From: CAADGU01 sp964581605
GTDB lineage: Bacteria > Chloroflexota > Anaerolineae > Promineifilales > Promineifilaceae
Direction of reading: 5' to 3'
Assembly (NCBI GenBank): GCA_964581605.1
Contig: CAZOPF010000078.1
Location: 1-28,640, forward strand
DNA: 28,640 nt
The notes beneath the pieces were generated by a model, which saw only the letters and a program-made list of their open reading frames with translations, made no database searches and was not told where the DNA came from. Below, piece after piece: positions 21,898-28,640 of this stretch. The position numbers and the translations under genes were made by a program. The first letter of the stretch is position 1. Each line of letters opens with the position of its first letter.

Positions 21898-21930
21898 AAC
21901 AGGCCTGGCAGAAAGCCAGGCCTGTTTCAT
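21898..21930. terminator. Terminator hairpin between convergent genes
   Basis: AACAGGCCTGGC (21898-21909) pairs perfectly with GCCAGGCCTGTT (21915-21926) across AGAAA, followed by TCATTGTCTT. It lies between the end of the 160-residue protein gene and the end of the minus-strand DUF4231 gene and probably serves both. It contains GGCC but not the ACGGCCGT octamer. Confidence 0.8.
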
Positions 21931-21938
21931 TGTCTTAC

Positions 21939-23909
21939 TTATTGCTGTTCTTCTTGTTGGGTTGCTTTTGCTAATGCCTGTTTGATGTTTTCATCCGCAA
22001 CCTGGATTCCTTGCTCCAAAAGTGAATGAACAGCTTTGTCAACAGCGTCATCGGCTATTTCTGCCACTGGTGGCAACGCTACGGCCGTCGCCTCAGGGGT
22101 TGCATCTGGCGGATGAAACTGGATGGCATACTTAACATCCGGCACGGCCGAATAAATTGTCTCCGCCCCGGTTTCTGACACGGCCGTGGCGGCCTCCATC
22201 GCCATTTCGGATACCGGCACAAAGTCTACAGCAAATTTGACCGTATCGCTGGCTGTTGCCCGCAGGTTTGCAGATTCGGCCATAGTGGCATTCACCACAT
22301 CGCTCCCCATTTCTTGCCAGGCGGCAGCTTCATCGGCTACCGCGGCGCGGGCATCACCCCCTGTTTCCTCAGCAGTAACCACAATTGTTTCTGCCAGGTC
22401 ACGCATGGCGGCCGATTTCGTCGTTGCTACCTCTACGGCCGATTGCGCTGATTCGCCCCAGCCAGCAGTTTCAGCGGCAACGGCGGCCACACCAGCTGCT
22501 CGTGCGGCCGCCGCCTGAGCTGTGGCTTCGGATGTGGCTGCCTCCGCCGCTGCCTGCCAGGCTGATATTTCGGTCAGGGCTGCATCCCGGCCAGATTCCA
22601 TTGTGGTACGGGTAGCCTCTGCTTCAGCCGCCACCGCATCTACTGATTCTGTAATGCTCTGGCGGACGGCAGCGGATTGGGAAACGGTTGTATTAAGGGC
22701 ATCTTCCATGGCCTGGTTCAGGGCCATCGCTTCGCCAGACACGGCCGTGACCATGTTGGAAACGGTGGTAGCTGCATCTTCCGCCACGGCCGATAGCTGT
22801 TCGGTGGCCTGGGCAAATACCGATTGCGACTCAGTTAAGAGCTTCTGCTGTAAATCTGTATGGGCAGAGGTGGAAACCTTTACCATCTGCTCCACCAGTT
22901 TCTTGTCCTCATCCTCAGCACCTGCCAATGCTTCTTGCATTGAGCGCAGCCACTCCCCATTTTGGGCAAACATGACATTTTCCGTGGCCAGCACCATTTT
23001 ATAAAACTCTGTATCTGTTTGTTCGGCCGGAGACAGGCTGTACCAGTAATCACGGATAATAGATAATTCTAGTTTCACCTTGCTGTAGTTGAGGATCGTC
23101 TTATCGCGGTTACGCAGCTCTTCCCAGCCGCTGAGAGCGGCCGTTATCGAAGCGGTAAGCGCCACCCAAACAGTAAAGCTGCTGGCAGTGTTGCCCAATG
23201 CGGCCAGGAATGCCCCGGCCGCGCCAGATAACAAAATGGCTATGGTCAGATTACGTTTGGCTTTGCTCAACTGGATGATGCGTTTTTCGTGCCAGGATAG
23301 CTGTTCCTGCAATCGGTAACGGATATATTGTTCGGCCGTTAGATCGCTAAACCCGGCGTCACTATCGGGGTTATTGGGTGAATAATAAAGTGGTAGAGTG
23401 CCTTTATAAGGTTCAGTGTCCATCCGACGGCCGCTGGCTTTGAAAATTTGCCGTTGGATATATGCCAGCCGGTTACTGAGCCACTTATTCCGATGTGGAT
23501 GATTGGTGAGCACAGTGCGGTAAATGTAAATTTCCTTTTTGATCTCCTCGGCACCAGCACGCATGGAAAGCCAACGGCCGTCGCCCAATTCCCGGCTGGT
23601 GAAGGCGGCAATCATGGAACCAATGAGCGGTGTGAGGATCAATAGCACCCTCAGTGTCGCCAGCAATTGCACAGCACAAGTGGCAGGGGGTGAATCCACC
23701 TGGCATTGTGATTCATAAAAAGTGGAGTACGTGTCAGTGACAATGGCTAAAAAGGTAGCTACTACGCCCAGAATAATGACCCATCGGCGTAGCGATAAAT
23801 GGTGCTTGCTTAACTTATCGGCGTTTGTATCCAGTTCGGCATGGTGCATCCATGCTTTTTCCAGAATCGCCGGGCGGCTGTTATTGGTTGCTGATTCCAT
23901 ATCAATCAT
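21939..23909 (-). CDS. DUF4231/SLATT-like four-TM membrane protein with long Ala-rich coiled tail
   Basis: 656 residues. Two copies of a two-helix membrane unit are visible: TM about 43-64 and 83-105, followed by RWLSMRAGAEEIKKEIYIYR (112-131); then YRLQEQLSWHEKRIIQLSKA, TM about 220-240 and 245-262, followed by GWEELRNRDKTIL and ELSIIRDYWY. This is the pattern of DUF4231/SLATT proteins, some of which are membrane effectors in nucleotide-signalled defence systems. Residues about 340-600 are an Ala/Thr/Ser/Glu-rich helical tail with many short repeats (TAVSGEAMAL, AAARAAGVAAVAAE), reminiscent of chemoreceptor-like coiled coils. The first ATG lies almost on top of AGGAAGGA; the ATG at 23900 (MESATNN) has better spacing and may be the true start. 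It faces the STAND cluster convergently. Function is unproven. Confidence 0.75.
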   Translation of the reverse strand: MIDMESATNNSRPAILEKAWMHHAELDTNADKLSKHHLSLRRWVIILGVVATFLAIVTDTYSTFYESQCQVDSPPATCAVQLLATLRVLLILTPLIGSMIAAFTSRELGDGRWLSMRAGAEEIKKEIYIYRTVLTNHPHRNKWLSNRLAYIQRQIFKASGRRMDTEPYKGTLPLYYSPNNPDSDAGFSDLTAEQYIRYRLQEQLSWHEKRIIQLSKAKRNLTIAILLSGAAGAFLAALGNTASSFTVWVALTASITAALSGWEELRNRDKTILNYSKVKLELSIIRDYWYSLSPAEQTDTEFYKMVLATENVMFAQNGEWLRSMQEALAGAEDEDKKLVEQMVKVSTSAHTDLQQKLLTESQSVFAQATEQLSAVAEDAATTVSNMVTAVSGEAMALNQAMEDALNTTVSQSAAVRQSITESVDAVAAEAEATRTTMESGRDAALTEISAWQAAAEAATSEATAQAAAARAAGVAAVAAETAGWGESAQSAVEVATTKSAAMRDLAETIVVTAEETGGDARAAVADEAAAWQEMGSDVVNATMAESANLRATASDTVKFAVDFVPVSEMAMEAATAVSETGAETIYSAVPDVKYAIQFHPPDATPEATAVALPPVAEIADDAVDKAVHSLLEQGIQVADENIKQALAKATQQEEQQ

Positions 23910-24250
23910 TCCTTCCTGGTATGCAGTTTATGGGTCACTTCTCTTGATTATTTGCTGAAACTATCTGTTCCAGACTTGGTGGGATAGCCGTTAAGGTACT
24001 GTTTTGGTGAGCCTGCGCCCATAGTTCTGTTGTCCCGGTCATACAGGTTTTTATCCATTTTGCTATTTTTAGAGCAAAATGTCAATTGACATAAAACGTA
24101 GAATCCGGTATTGCCTTGAGTGGGTTGAATCAAATGGCGGCTTGTGCGCCATGTAGCAAGGATTGGTACAATGGAGCATGCTTTGTGGGCTAGAAGTACA
24201 ACTTGTTTTGTACCGGCCACTACAACATCAGGTAGTTATCAGGATGGTTT
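23910..24250. other. Divergent gap between the DUF4231 gene and the anchored Thr/Pro protein
   Basis: 341 bases without a supported gene. It contains an 8-bp perfect stem ATTTTGCT/AGCAAAAT (24057-24080), immediately followed by the 10-bp palindrome GTCAATTGAC (24081-24090), which overlaps a TTGACA (24086-24091). A -10 at the right distance is poor (TATTGC 24109-24114). ATGGCG/CGCCAT (near 24134-24152) is a further small stem. Regulatory sites for both divergent genes are plausible here, but none is firm. Confidence 0.5.
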
Positions 24251-25063
24251 ATGAATCAAAATCGTGCATTGATGATAGGATTGTTTGTGGCCGCACTCTT
24301 GCTTTTTGCAGGGGGCGGTATTTTGCTGTTTATGGGTATACAGGCAGAAGATAAGGGTGCTACAGTGGAGACAACGACGGCCGCTGCTGTTCTCCCTACA
24401 CAAAACATTGAAACCTCGGTTGCTCAAACTGTGGTCGCCATTACCACCGCTTCGGCCGTTCCGCCAACACTAACTGCCACGCAGACACCTTCACCGCTGG
24501 CAACGGCCACCCAAGACACCCCACCAACTGCAACACCTCTGCCCACTGCCCTGCCAACTGATACCCTTGTGCCTACAGTGACCGCAACGGCAACGGCAGT
24601 TCCTCCCACGAATACGCCTGTGCCGGTTATTTTGCCTACCAACACCCCCACGCCCATCCCCCCCACCAATACCCCAGCTGGCCCCCAACCTGGTAATCAT
24701 CGCGGTCTCACAGCTACCAGTTTTGTGCTGCAAGATTGGCGCACCAACCCGGTGGTAAATGGACAAATATGGTATGAGTGGACCATTGCCAACTCCTCTG
24801 GGGGTGGTGTACCGTATTCCACCATAGGCGTCATGCCGCGCAAAGATGGCGTGGATAAAGTGCAGTGGTACCAGAATAACTGGGGTGGCAATAATGATGT
24901 GATGCCCGCCGAAGGACTTACCTGGCCTTCCTGGCTCTCGTTACCAGAAGCGGGTAATTACACTTTGCGGGTAGTTGTTTGTTTTGATGGTTTTCAAACT
25001 TGTCTGAATGGACAGGGAACCTTTTTTACCTTGTCCAACGAAATTCCTCTGACGATTCGATAA
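24251..25063 (+). CDS. Membrane-anchored protein with Thr/Pro linker and C-terminal beta-sandwich-like domain
   Basis: 270 residues. ATG 24251 has AGGATGG upstream. Residues about 7-31 form one membrane helix (LMIGLFVAALLLFAGGGILL) that acts as an uncleaved anchor or signal. Residues about 45-148 are a Thr/Pro/Ala-rich spacer with repeated PTNTP/PTATP units, as in many surface proteins of Chloroflexota. The C-terminal 120 residues (QDWRTNPVVNGQIWYEWTIA, then YTLRVVVCFDG, then ISL-type strands ending IPLTIR) look like a secreted all-beta binding domain with two Cys (CFDGFQTC). The ligand is unknown. It is 44 bases upstream of a sensor kinase, so it may be an extracytoplasmic partner of it; this is inference. 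Confidence 0.75.
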   Translation: MNQNRALMIGLFVAALLLFAGGGILLFMGIQAEDKGATVETTTAAAVLPTQNIETSVAQTVVAITTASAVPPTLTATQTPSPLATATQDTPPTATPLPTALPTDTLVPTVTATATAVPPTNTPVPVILPTNTPTPIPPTNTPAGPQPGNHRGLTATSFVLQDWRTNPVVNGQIWYEWTIANSSGGGVPYSTIGVMPRKDGVDKVQWYQNNWGGNNDVMPAEGLTWPSWLSLPEAGNYTLRVVVCFDGFQTCLNGQGTFFTLSNEIPLTIR

Positions 25064-25065
25064 AC

Positions 25066-25101
25066 GGAAATTGGGTTTCTGCCAGAAACGTGGTTTCTTG
25101 A
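25066..25101. repeat. Heptamer-type hairpin between the anchored protein and the kinase
   Basis: GAAATTG GGTTTCT GCCAGAA ACGTGGT TTCTTGA reads as a degenerate 7-bp series in which GTTTCT and AGAAAC face each other across GCC. It occupies nearly all of the 44-base gap. Confidence 0.45.
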
Positions 25102-25107
25102 CGACTG

Positions 25108-27165
25108 ATGAAGCTTTGGTTTCGCCGACTGGCAAAAATAATAACAGGGCATTGGCTGGAAATTTTGCTGGTTTTGGTTGCGTCATTAGCCGGTTTGAGT
25201 GTGGTTGCCTGGTTGGCAACCCGGTTTAGTGGTGGCTGGTTGGTGGCCTCTCTGGTGGGAACGGCCGTCATTATCACCCTCATCATCGAAATGTCACGGT
25301 TCCGCACATTTCAGCGTCTCAGCCTGCTACGCCGTCAGGCTGAATCCAGCGGTGCTATTGGTCAAGAGATTACGGCCAACCCTGACTTTCAGGGCTTGTT
25401 GGAGGATATTGTCAATTTGCTACAGCGCCAGTTTCAGTTTGATTATGTTGGCATTTTTCTGCTGGAAAATGACCTTTCTATTGCCCGGTTTGCCCAGGCA
25501 GGCAGTGTTTCCCACAGTTATACGATTGGTGCATATTTAGACGGCCGTCTGGCTATGGGTGCGGCCGCCTGGCAACAAGAAACTATTTGTGCCAACAATG
25601 GTGTGAGTGACTTGCCAGGCATCAACCCCGATTTGTTGCCCCGGATGCGTTCCGAATTGGCGCTGCCACTGGTAGCCGGACAAAAGCTGATGGGAGTGGT
25701 GGATATTCAGAGCCGGGATGTGGCTGCTTTTGAGGCTGACCACATTTTGGCATTACAATCATTGGCCACGCAAACGGCCGTTGCCCTGCGTAACGCCATC
25801 CTCTATCAGCGTGAATCCGGTCGTCGCCATATGGCCGAAACACTTTATGAAATTGGCCTGGCCCTTTCTGGCACTCTCGACCGCGAAGAAGTATTAGGCA
25901 ACATCCTGGAGCAGCTTGCCTCCGTTGTTCCCTATGACCGTGCCGCCTTACTTCTCCATGAAAACCACCAACTGGAAATTGTGGCTGCGCGTGGTTTCCC
26001 CGCCAATTTACAGCCCCTACAAATACGTATTTCTCTGGACGAATCAGATGAAGAGGACATATACCTCACCATTCACCGGACTAAAAAACCTTTGGTTGTG
26101 CCCGATGTCTCTAAACAGCCAAACTGGACACACGTCGCCGGGTTGCCTGAGGCAAAGTCATGGTTGGGTGTTCCCCTGATTCACGAAAGAGAAGTCATTG
26201 GCATGTTATCGCTGGTGCGTGAGCGAGAAGAAGCATACAGCCCGGATGATACCACGCCCGCTACCACCTTTGCTGTGCAAGCGGCCGTAGCCTTGCACAA
26301 TGCCAATCTGTACAATCGTATTGACCAGTTTAACCGCCAATTAGCCTTTGAAGTGGAAAAGCGCACCGAAGCAGTTATTCAGCTGGCGCGGCTGGACCAG
26401 GCCAAAACGGACTTCATCAATGTGGCAGCACATGAGCTGCGAACTCCGTTGACCACAATTAAAGGTTACAGCCAGATGTTGCTGCAAGAAAAAGCGATTG
26501 TAGAAAACCAGTATCAGCATGAACTGGTGACAGGTATTTATCAGGGGGCCATGCGGCTGCATGAGGTGGTGAACAATATGCTCAACGTCGCCAAAATTGA
26601 TAATCAGGCTCTGGAATTGCATTTCCAGCCGCTTTCTTTGGCACATTTGTTAGAGCGGGTGCATCTTTCATTGGCGGAAGCATTGGCACAGCGTAATTTG
26701 TTGCTGGTGATGGAACCGATGACGGCCGTGCCTGAAATTGAGGGAGATGTAGAAGGGTTACGCTCCGTTTTTTCCCACCTGCTGTTAAATGCCATCAAGT
26801 ATACGCCCGATGGAGGGCGAATTACGATTACCCACGCCTTGCTGCCTGATGGGGACCCAACGGCCGACACGGCCGTATTCTACACTCCTGGTTATGTGGA
26901 AATCATTATCAGTGACACCGGTATTGGCATTCCGCCCGATGCCCGTGACCTTATCTTTTCCAAGTTTTACCAGACCGGGCAAATTGCACTGCATTCCAGT
27001 GGCAAGACCAAATTCAAAGGAGGTGGCTCTGGTTTAGGCCTGGCTATTGTGCGCGGTATTGTAGAAGCACACAATGGTAAGGTGTGGGTAGAGAGCGCAG
27101 GTTATGATGAAACTAATCTACCCGGCAGCCATTTCCATGTTGTTCTGCCCATTCGCCAGCCTTAG
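25108..27165 (+). CDS. Membrane histidine kinase with two GAF domains
   Basis: 685 residues. Two membrane helices lie at about 17-35 and 43-61 with almost no outer loop, so signals probably arrive from the membrane or cytoplasm. GAF domain 1 spans about 90-240 (GLLEDIVNLL, DYVGIFLLE, LALPLVAGQKLMGVVDIQS). GAF domain 2 spans about 250-420 (ILEQLASVVPYDRAALLL, LGVPLIHEREVIGMLSLV). The HisKA box AHELRTPLTTIKGY has the phosphoacceptor H442. The ATPase boxes are N561 (LLNAIKYTPDGG), G1 DTGIGIP from D603, and G2 GGGSGLGLA (638-646). All catalytic residues are present. No intact response regulator follows, only an apparent receiver fragment at 27263-27355. The start has no strong ribosome-binding site. 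Confidence 0.93.
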   Translation: MKLWFRRLAKIITGHWLEILLVLVASLAGLSVVAWLATRFSGGWLVASLVGTAVIITLIIEMSRFRTFQRLSLLRRQAESSGAIGQEITANPDFQGLLEDIVNLLQRQFQFDYVGIFLLENDLSIARFAQAGSVSHSYTIGAYLDGRLAMGAAAWQQETICANNGVSDLPGINPDLLPRMRSELALPLVAGQKLMGVVDIQSRDVAAFEADHILALQSLATQTAVALRNAILYQRESGRRHMAETLYEIGLALSGTLDREEVLGNILEQLASVVPYDRAALLLHENHQLEIVAARGFPANLQPLQIRISLDESDEEDIYLTIHRTKKPLVVPDVSKQPNWTHVAGLPEAKSWLGVPLIHEREVIGMLSLVREREEAYSPDDTTPATTFAVQAAVALHNANLYNRIDQFNRQLAFEVEKRTEAVIQLARLDQAKTDFINVAAHELRTPLTTIKGYSQMLLQEKAIVENQYQHELVTGIYQGAMRLHEVVNNMLNVAKIDNQALELHFQPLSLAHLLERVHLSLAEALAQRNLLLVMEPMTAVPEIEGDVEGLRSVFSHLLLNAIKYTPDGGRITITHALLPDGDPTADTAVFYTPGYVEIIISDTGIGIPPDARDLIFSKFYQTGQIALHSSGKTKFKGGGSGLGLAIVRGIVEAHNGKVWVESAGYDETNLPGSHFHVVLPIRQP

Positions 27166-27197
27166 TGCCTTCACACACTAAATTGCTGGGGTGAGGA

Positions 27198-27225
27198 GAG
27201 CCGCACGTGGGTGTGCGAACCCCTC
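27198..27225. repeat. Second copy of the hairpin element seen at 8460
   Basis: GCCGCACGTGGGTGTGCGAAC here matches, on the other strand, GTTCGCACG-CCCA-CGTGCGAAC at 8460-8481 in about 18 of 22 positions, and both have GGAG/CTCC runs alongside. It is therefore a dispersed palindrome and not a chance stem. Confidence 0.5.
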
Positions 27226-27262
27226 CAATATCTCTCCCTAAAAAATCCGGCACAATCGCCGT

Positions 27263-27355
27263 AGGGCGAGACACCTTCTGGTGCTGGTGGTGGATGATAA
27301 TGCTCTGATGCGGCGTAGTGAGAGTTTCCAGTTGGCGTAAAACGGCTACCGGATG
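27263..27355 (+). pseudogene. Broken N-terminal fragment of a response-regulator receiver domain
   Basis: In one frame the DNA reads LLVLVVDDNALMRRSESFQL-A, then a TAA stop (27338-27340), then NGYRM. Receiver domains commonly begin with ILVVDDNALxRRSLxFxLEQxGYRV, so both the acidic pair (27293-27298) and the segment after the stop line up if the stop replaced a CAA or similar codon. No start codon remains upstream, and the sequence runs into a heptamer array at 27362, so the rest of the gene is gone. Its place just after an intact histidine kinase fits a lost cognate regulator. Confidence 0.55.
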
Positions 27356-27361
27356 GGTCAC

Positions 27362-27396
27362 GCATCACCGATTACCGATTACTGATTACCGAAAAT
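27362..27396. repeat. Heptamer array at the 3' end of the GlmU-like gene
   Basis: GCATCAC, CGATTAC, CGATTAC, TGATTAC, CGAAAAT. On the minus strand this array supplies the last codons (VISNR) and the stop of the GlmU-like gene, so gene end and repeat overlap. Confidence 0.85.
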
Positions 27397-28397
27397 GGTG
27401 GCACGACTGTTCCCGCAGCTACTTCACCATTAAGCACCACCGACGAATCTACCTGGCAGCCATCACCCACTCGAGCATTTCGCAGAATGGTATTGGGGCC
27501 AATGATACAGTCTGAGCCAACGGCCGTTTGCCCTTGCAAATAGCTGTTCGGCCAGATAATGGTATCCTGCCCAATATGCACATCAGGATCAATGTAGGTG
27601 TGGTCTGGATCAACCAGCGTAACGCCATTTGCCAGCCAATGGGCATTGGCCCGGCGGCGGAACGCTTTTTCTACGATTACCAATTCTGCACGTGTGCCTG
27701 CCCCTAAACCTTCATCAGGGTCATCCGTGACAATGGCCTCCACGCGCAAATTTTGGCGCACGGCCGTATCAATCAAATCCGTCAGGTAATACTCGGCTCC
27801 ATTACGGGCCTGCCGCAATGGCAGGTCATGGATATTTTTCCAGAGGAAATCAGCATCAAAGCAGTAGACGCCCACGTTTTGCTCACGGATATGGAGCAGG
27901 GAGTCGCTATTCGGCCGTCGTCGGGCTTCGGCCACCTCCACAATTTCCTGCACAGACCCATCCTGGCTCCGCACAATGCGGCCGAAAGAACTGGTCGTGT
28001 CGCCCATTACCGTCAGCATCGTAATCGTGGCGATCGTTTCCGCCTGCATCGTTGCCAGCCGCCGCAGCGTTTCTGCCCGCAGCAAGGGCATGTCACCATA
28101 GGTCACAATCACCTGTGTGGCTTTACCCTTCAAAGCCCCCTCGGCCATCATGGTGGCATGGCCCGTACCTGACTGCTCGGCCTGGACGGCATACTGTGCC
28201 CGACTGCCAAAGAGCATACGCACCCCGTCTGCCCCAGGGCCAACCACCAGCACGGGCGGTAAATCGGCAACAGCCTCGGCCGCTTCAAAGAGATGCTGCA
28301 CCATCGGCTTGCCGCCCACCTCATGCAAAATCTTCTGGTATTTGGAATTCATCCGCGTTCCCTGCCCGGCCGCGAGCAGAATAATTGCCAGGGTCAT
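27372..28397 (-). CDS. GlmU-like nucleotidyltransferase, short form without the full acetyltransferase part
   Basis: 341 residues, compared with about 450-460 for bifunctional GlmU. The N-terminal NTP-transferase fold is complete: LAAGQGTRM (8-16), a conserved Lys in YQKILHE, GTGH (77-80), GDMPLL (101-106), and NVGVYCF further on. Residues about 250-341 begin the left-handed beta-helix (YIDPDVHIGQDTIIWPNSYL, VGSDCIIGPNTIL, VGDGCQVDSSVVL) but stop after a few rungs, without the acetyl-CoA and catalytic His region of GlmU. It probably makes a UDP-sugar such as UDP-GlcNAc from the sugar phosphate for cell-envelope synthesis; a different sugar is possible. The last codons lie in a heptamer repeat, so C-terminal truncation is possible. 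GGAG lies 6 bases upstream of the ATG. Confidence 0.85.
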   Translation of the reverse strand: MTLAIILLAAGQGTRMNSKYQKILHEVGGKPMVQHLFEAAEAVADLPPVLVVGPGADGVRMLFGSRAQYAVQAEQSGTGHATMMAEGALKGKATQVIVTYGDMPLLRAETLRRLATMQAETIATITMLTVMGDTTSSFGRIVRSQDGSVQEIVEVAEARRRPNSDSLLHIREQNVGVYCFDADFLWKNIHDLPLRQARNGAEYYLTDLIDTAVRQNLRVEAIVTDDPDEGLGAGTRAELVIVEKAFRRRANAHWLANGVTLVDPDHTYIDPDVHIGQDTIIWPNSYLQGQTAVGSDCIIGPNTILRNARVGDGCQVDSSVVLNGEVAAGTVVPPFSVISNR

Positions 28398-28402
28398 AAT
28401 AC

Positions 28403-28458
28403 TCCGTAATCGGTAATCCGAAGTCCGATGTCCAACTTCGAGCTTCGGGCATCAGCTA
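28403..28458. repeat. Heptamer array upstream of the GlmU-like gene
   Basis: Eight 7-bp units in register: TCCGTAA, TCGGTAA, TCCGAAG, TCCGATG, TCCAACT, TCGAGCT, TCGGGCA, TCAGCTA. CCGAAG (28418-28423) and CTTCGG (28443-28448) can pair. The first unit contributes the ribosome-binding GGAG of the minus-strand GlmU-like gene. Confidence 0.8.
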
Positions 28459-28468
28459 GCCATGCGAC

Positions 28469-28498
28469 AAAAAAAGGACTGAGAGCCTCACTCAGTCC
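28469..28498 (-). terminator. Terminator of the tRNA-Gln gene
   Basis: Read on the minus strand, GGACTGAG/CTCAGTCC (28491-28498 with 28476-28483, loop TGAGGCT) is followed by seven T (28469-28475). It is a clean intrinsic terminator 12 bases after the tRNA. Confidence 0.9.
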
Positions 28499-28510
28499 TC
28501 CAAATTAGTG

Positions 28511-28582
28511 CTGCGGCGGTAGGATTCGAACCTACGAATGGCGGATTCAAAGTCCGCTGCCTTACCGCTTGGCGACGCCGCA
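28511..28582 (-). tRNA. tRNA-Gln, anticodon UUG
   Basis: On the minus strand the acceptor arm is TGCGGCG...CGCCGCA, the D arm GCCAAGCGGTAAGGC, the anticodon stem GCGGA/TCCGC with loop CTTTGAA (anticodon TTG, reads CAA/CAG), and the T arm GTAGG-TTCGAAT-CCTAC. The discriminator base is G, and CCA is not encoded. It is 72 bases long with all arms paired. Confidence 0.97.
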
Positions 28583-28595
28583 GTAACGAAGGCGG

Positions 28596-28624
28596 ATATT
28601 AGCACAACGTCTCAGGCCGGGCAA
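28596..28624 (-). promoter_or_regulatory. Promoter of tRNA-Gln
   Basis: On the minus strand TTGCCC (28624-28619), 17 bp, TAATAT (28601-28596). The predicted start is a few bases before the tRNA 5' end at 28582. Confidence 0.65.
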
Positions 28625-28640
28625 ACCGCGTTGCCAACTT

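Overview
The window reads as a chromosomal piece of an uncultured Chloroflexota bacterium, probably Anaerolineae/Ardenticatenia-like. This is inferred from the form of RpoC, the mix of VCBS/ASPIC and Thr/Pro-linker surface proteins, moderately high GC and the intergenic repeat style; no taxonomic search was possible. A run of exactly 100 N (8162-8261) marks a scaffold join, so this is a draft or metagenome assembly.

Layout. (1) 243-3748: a cell-surface FG-GAP/VCBS-ASPIC protein overlapping (GTGA) a lipoprotein with a C-terminal M23 peptidase. (2) 3818-4399, minus strand: an AhpD-like CxxC protein. (3) 4783-11016: an iron-siderophore (or cobalamin-type) uptake operon on the plus strand: DUF2218 protein, two FecCD permeases, an ABC ATPase interrupted by the N gap, a 51-residue CxxC protein, a 144-residue unknown, and a lipoprotein with two fused substrate-binding domains. 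(4) 11402-16068: a free-standing rpoC with a near-consensus promoter, a leader terminator/attenuator, a GTG start and a strong terminator; rpoB is not adjacent. (5) 16222-21867: a 75-residue Cys-rich protein, then a 1087-residue protein joining a complete but apparently degenerate Rel/SpoT architecture to a C-terminal STAND/Orc-type ATPase, then a second STAND-type ATPase with an OmpR-type winged helix, then a small internally duplicated protein with its own promoter. (6) 21939-23909, minus strand: a four-TM DUF4231/SLATT-like membrane protein with a long Ala-rich coiled tail. (7) 24251-27165: a membrane-anchored Thr/Pro-linker protein and a two-GAF histidine kinase, followed by what looks like the broken start of a response regulator. 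(8) Minus strand: a short GlmU-like nucleotidyltransferase and tRNA-Gln(UUG).

Two genome-scale patterns overlie the genes. The palindrome ACGGCCGT occurs more than 50 times by eye count, against less than one expected, mostly inside genes and only three times in rpoC; it behaves like the cyanobacterial HIP1 repeat or a DNA-uptake signal. Most intergenic gaps contain arrays of 7-bp units, each array with its own sequence and often folding back into a hairpin, like the heptameric STRR repeats of cyanobacteria.

The best candidate for an undescribed system is the Rel-like-STAND fusion with its STAND-winged-helix partner (16525-21253), which looks like a nucleotide-sensing switch coupled to transcription, lying near a membrane protein of an effector-like family.
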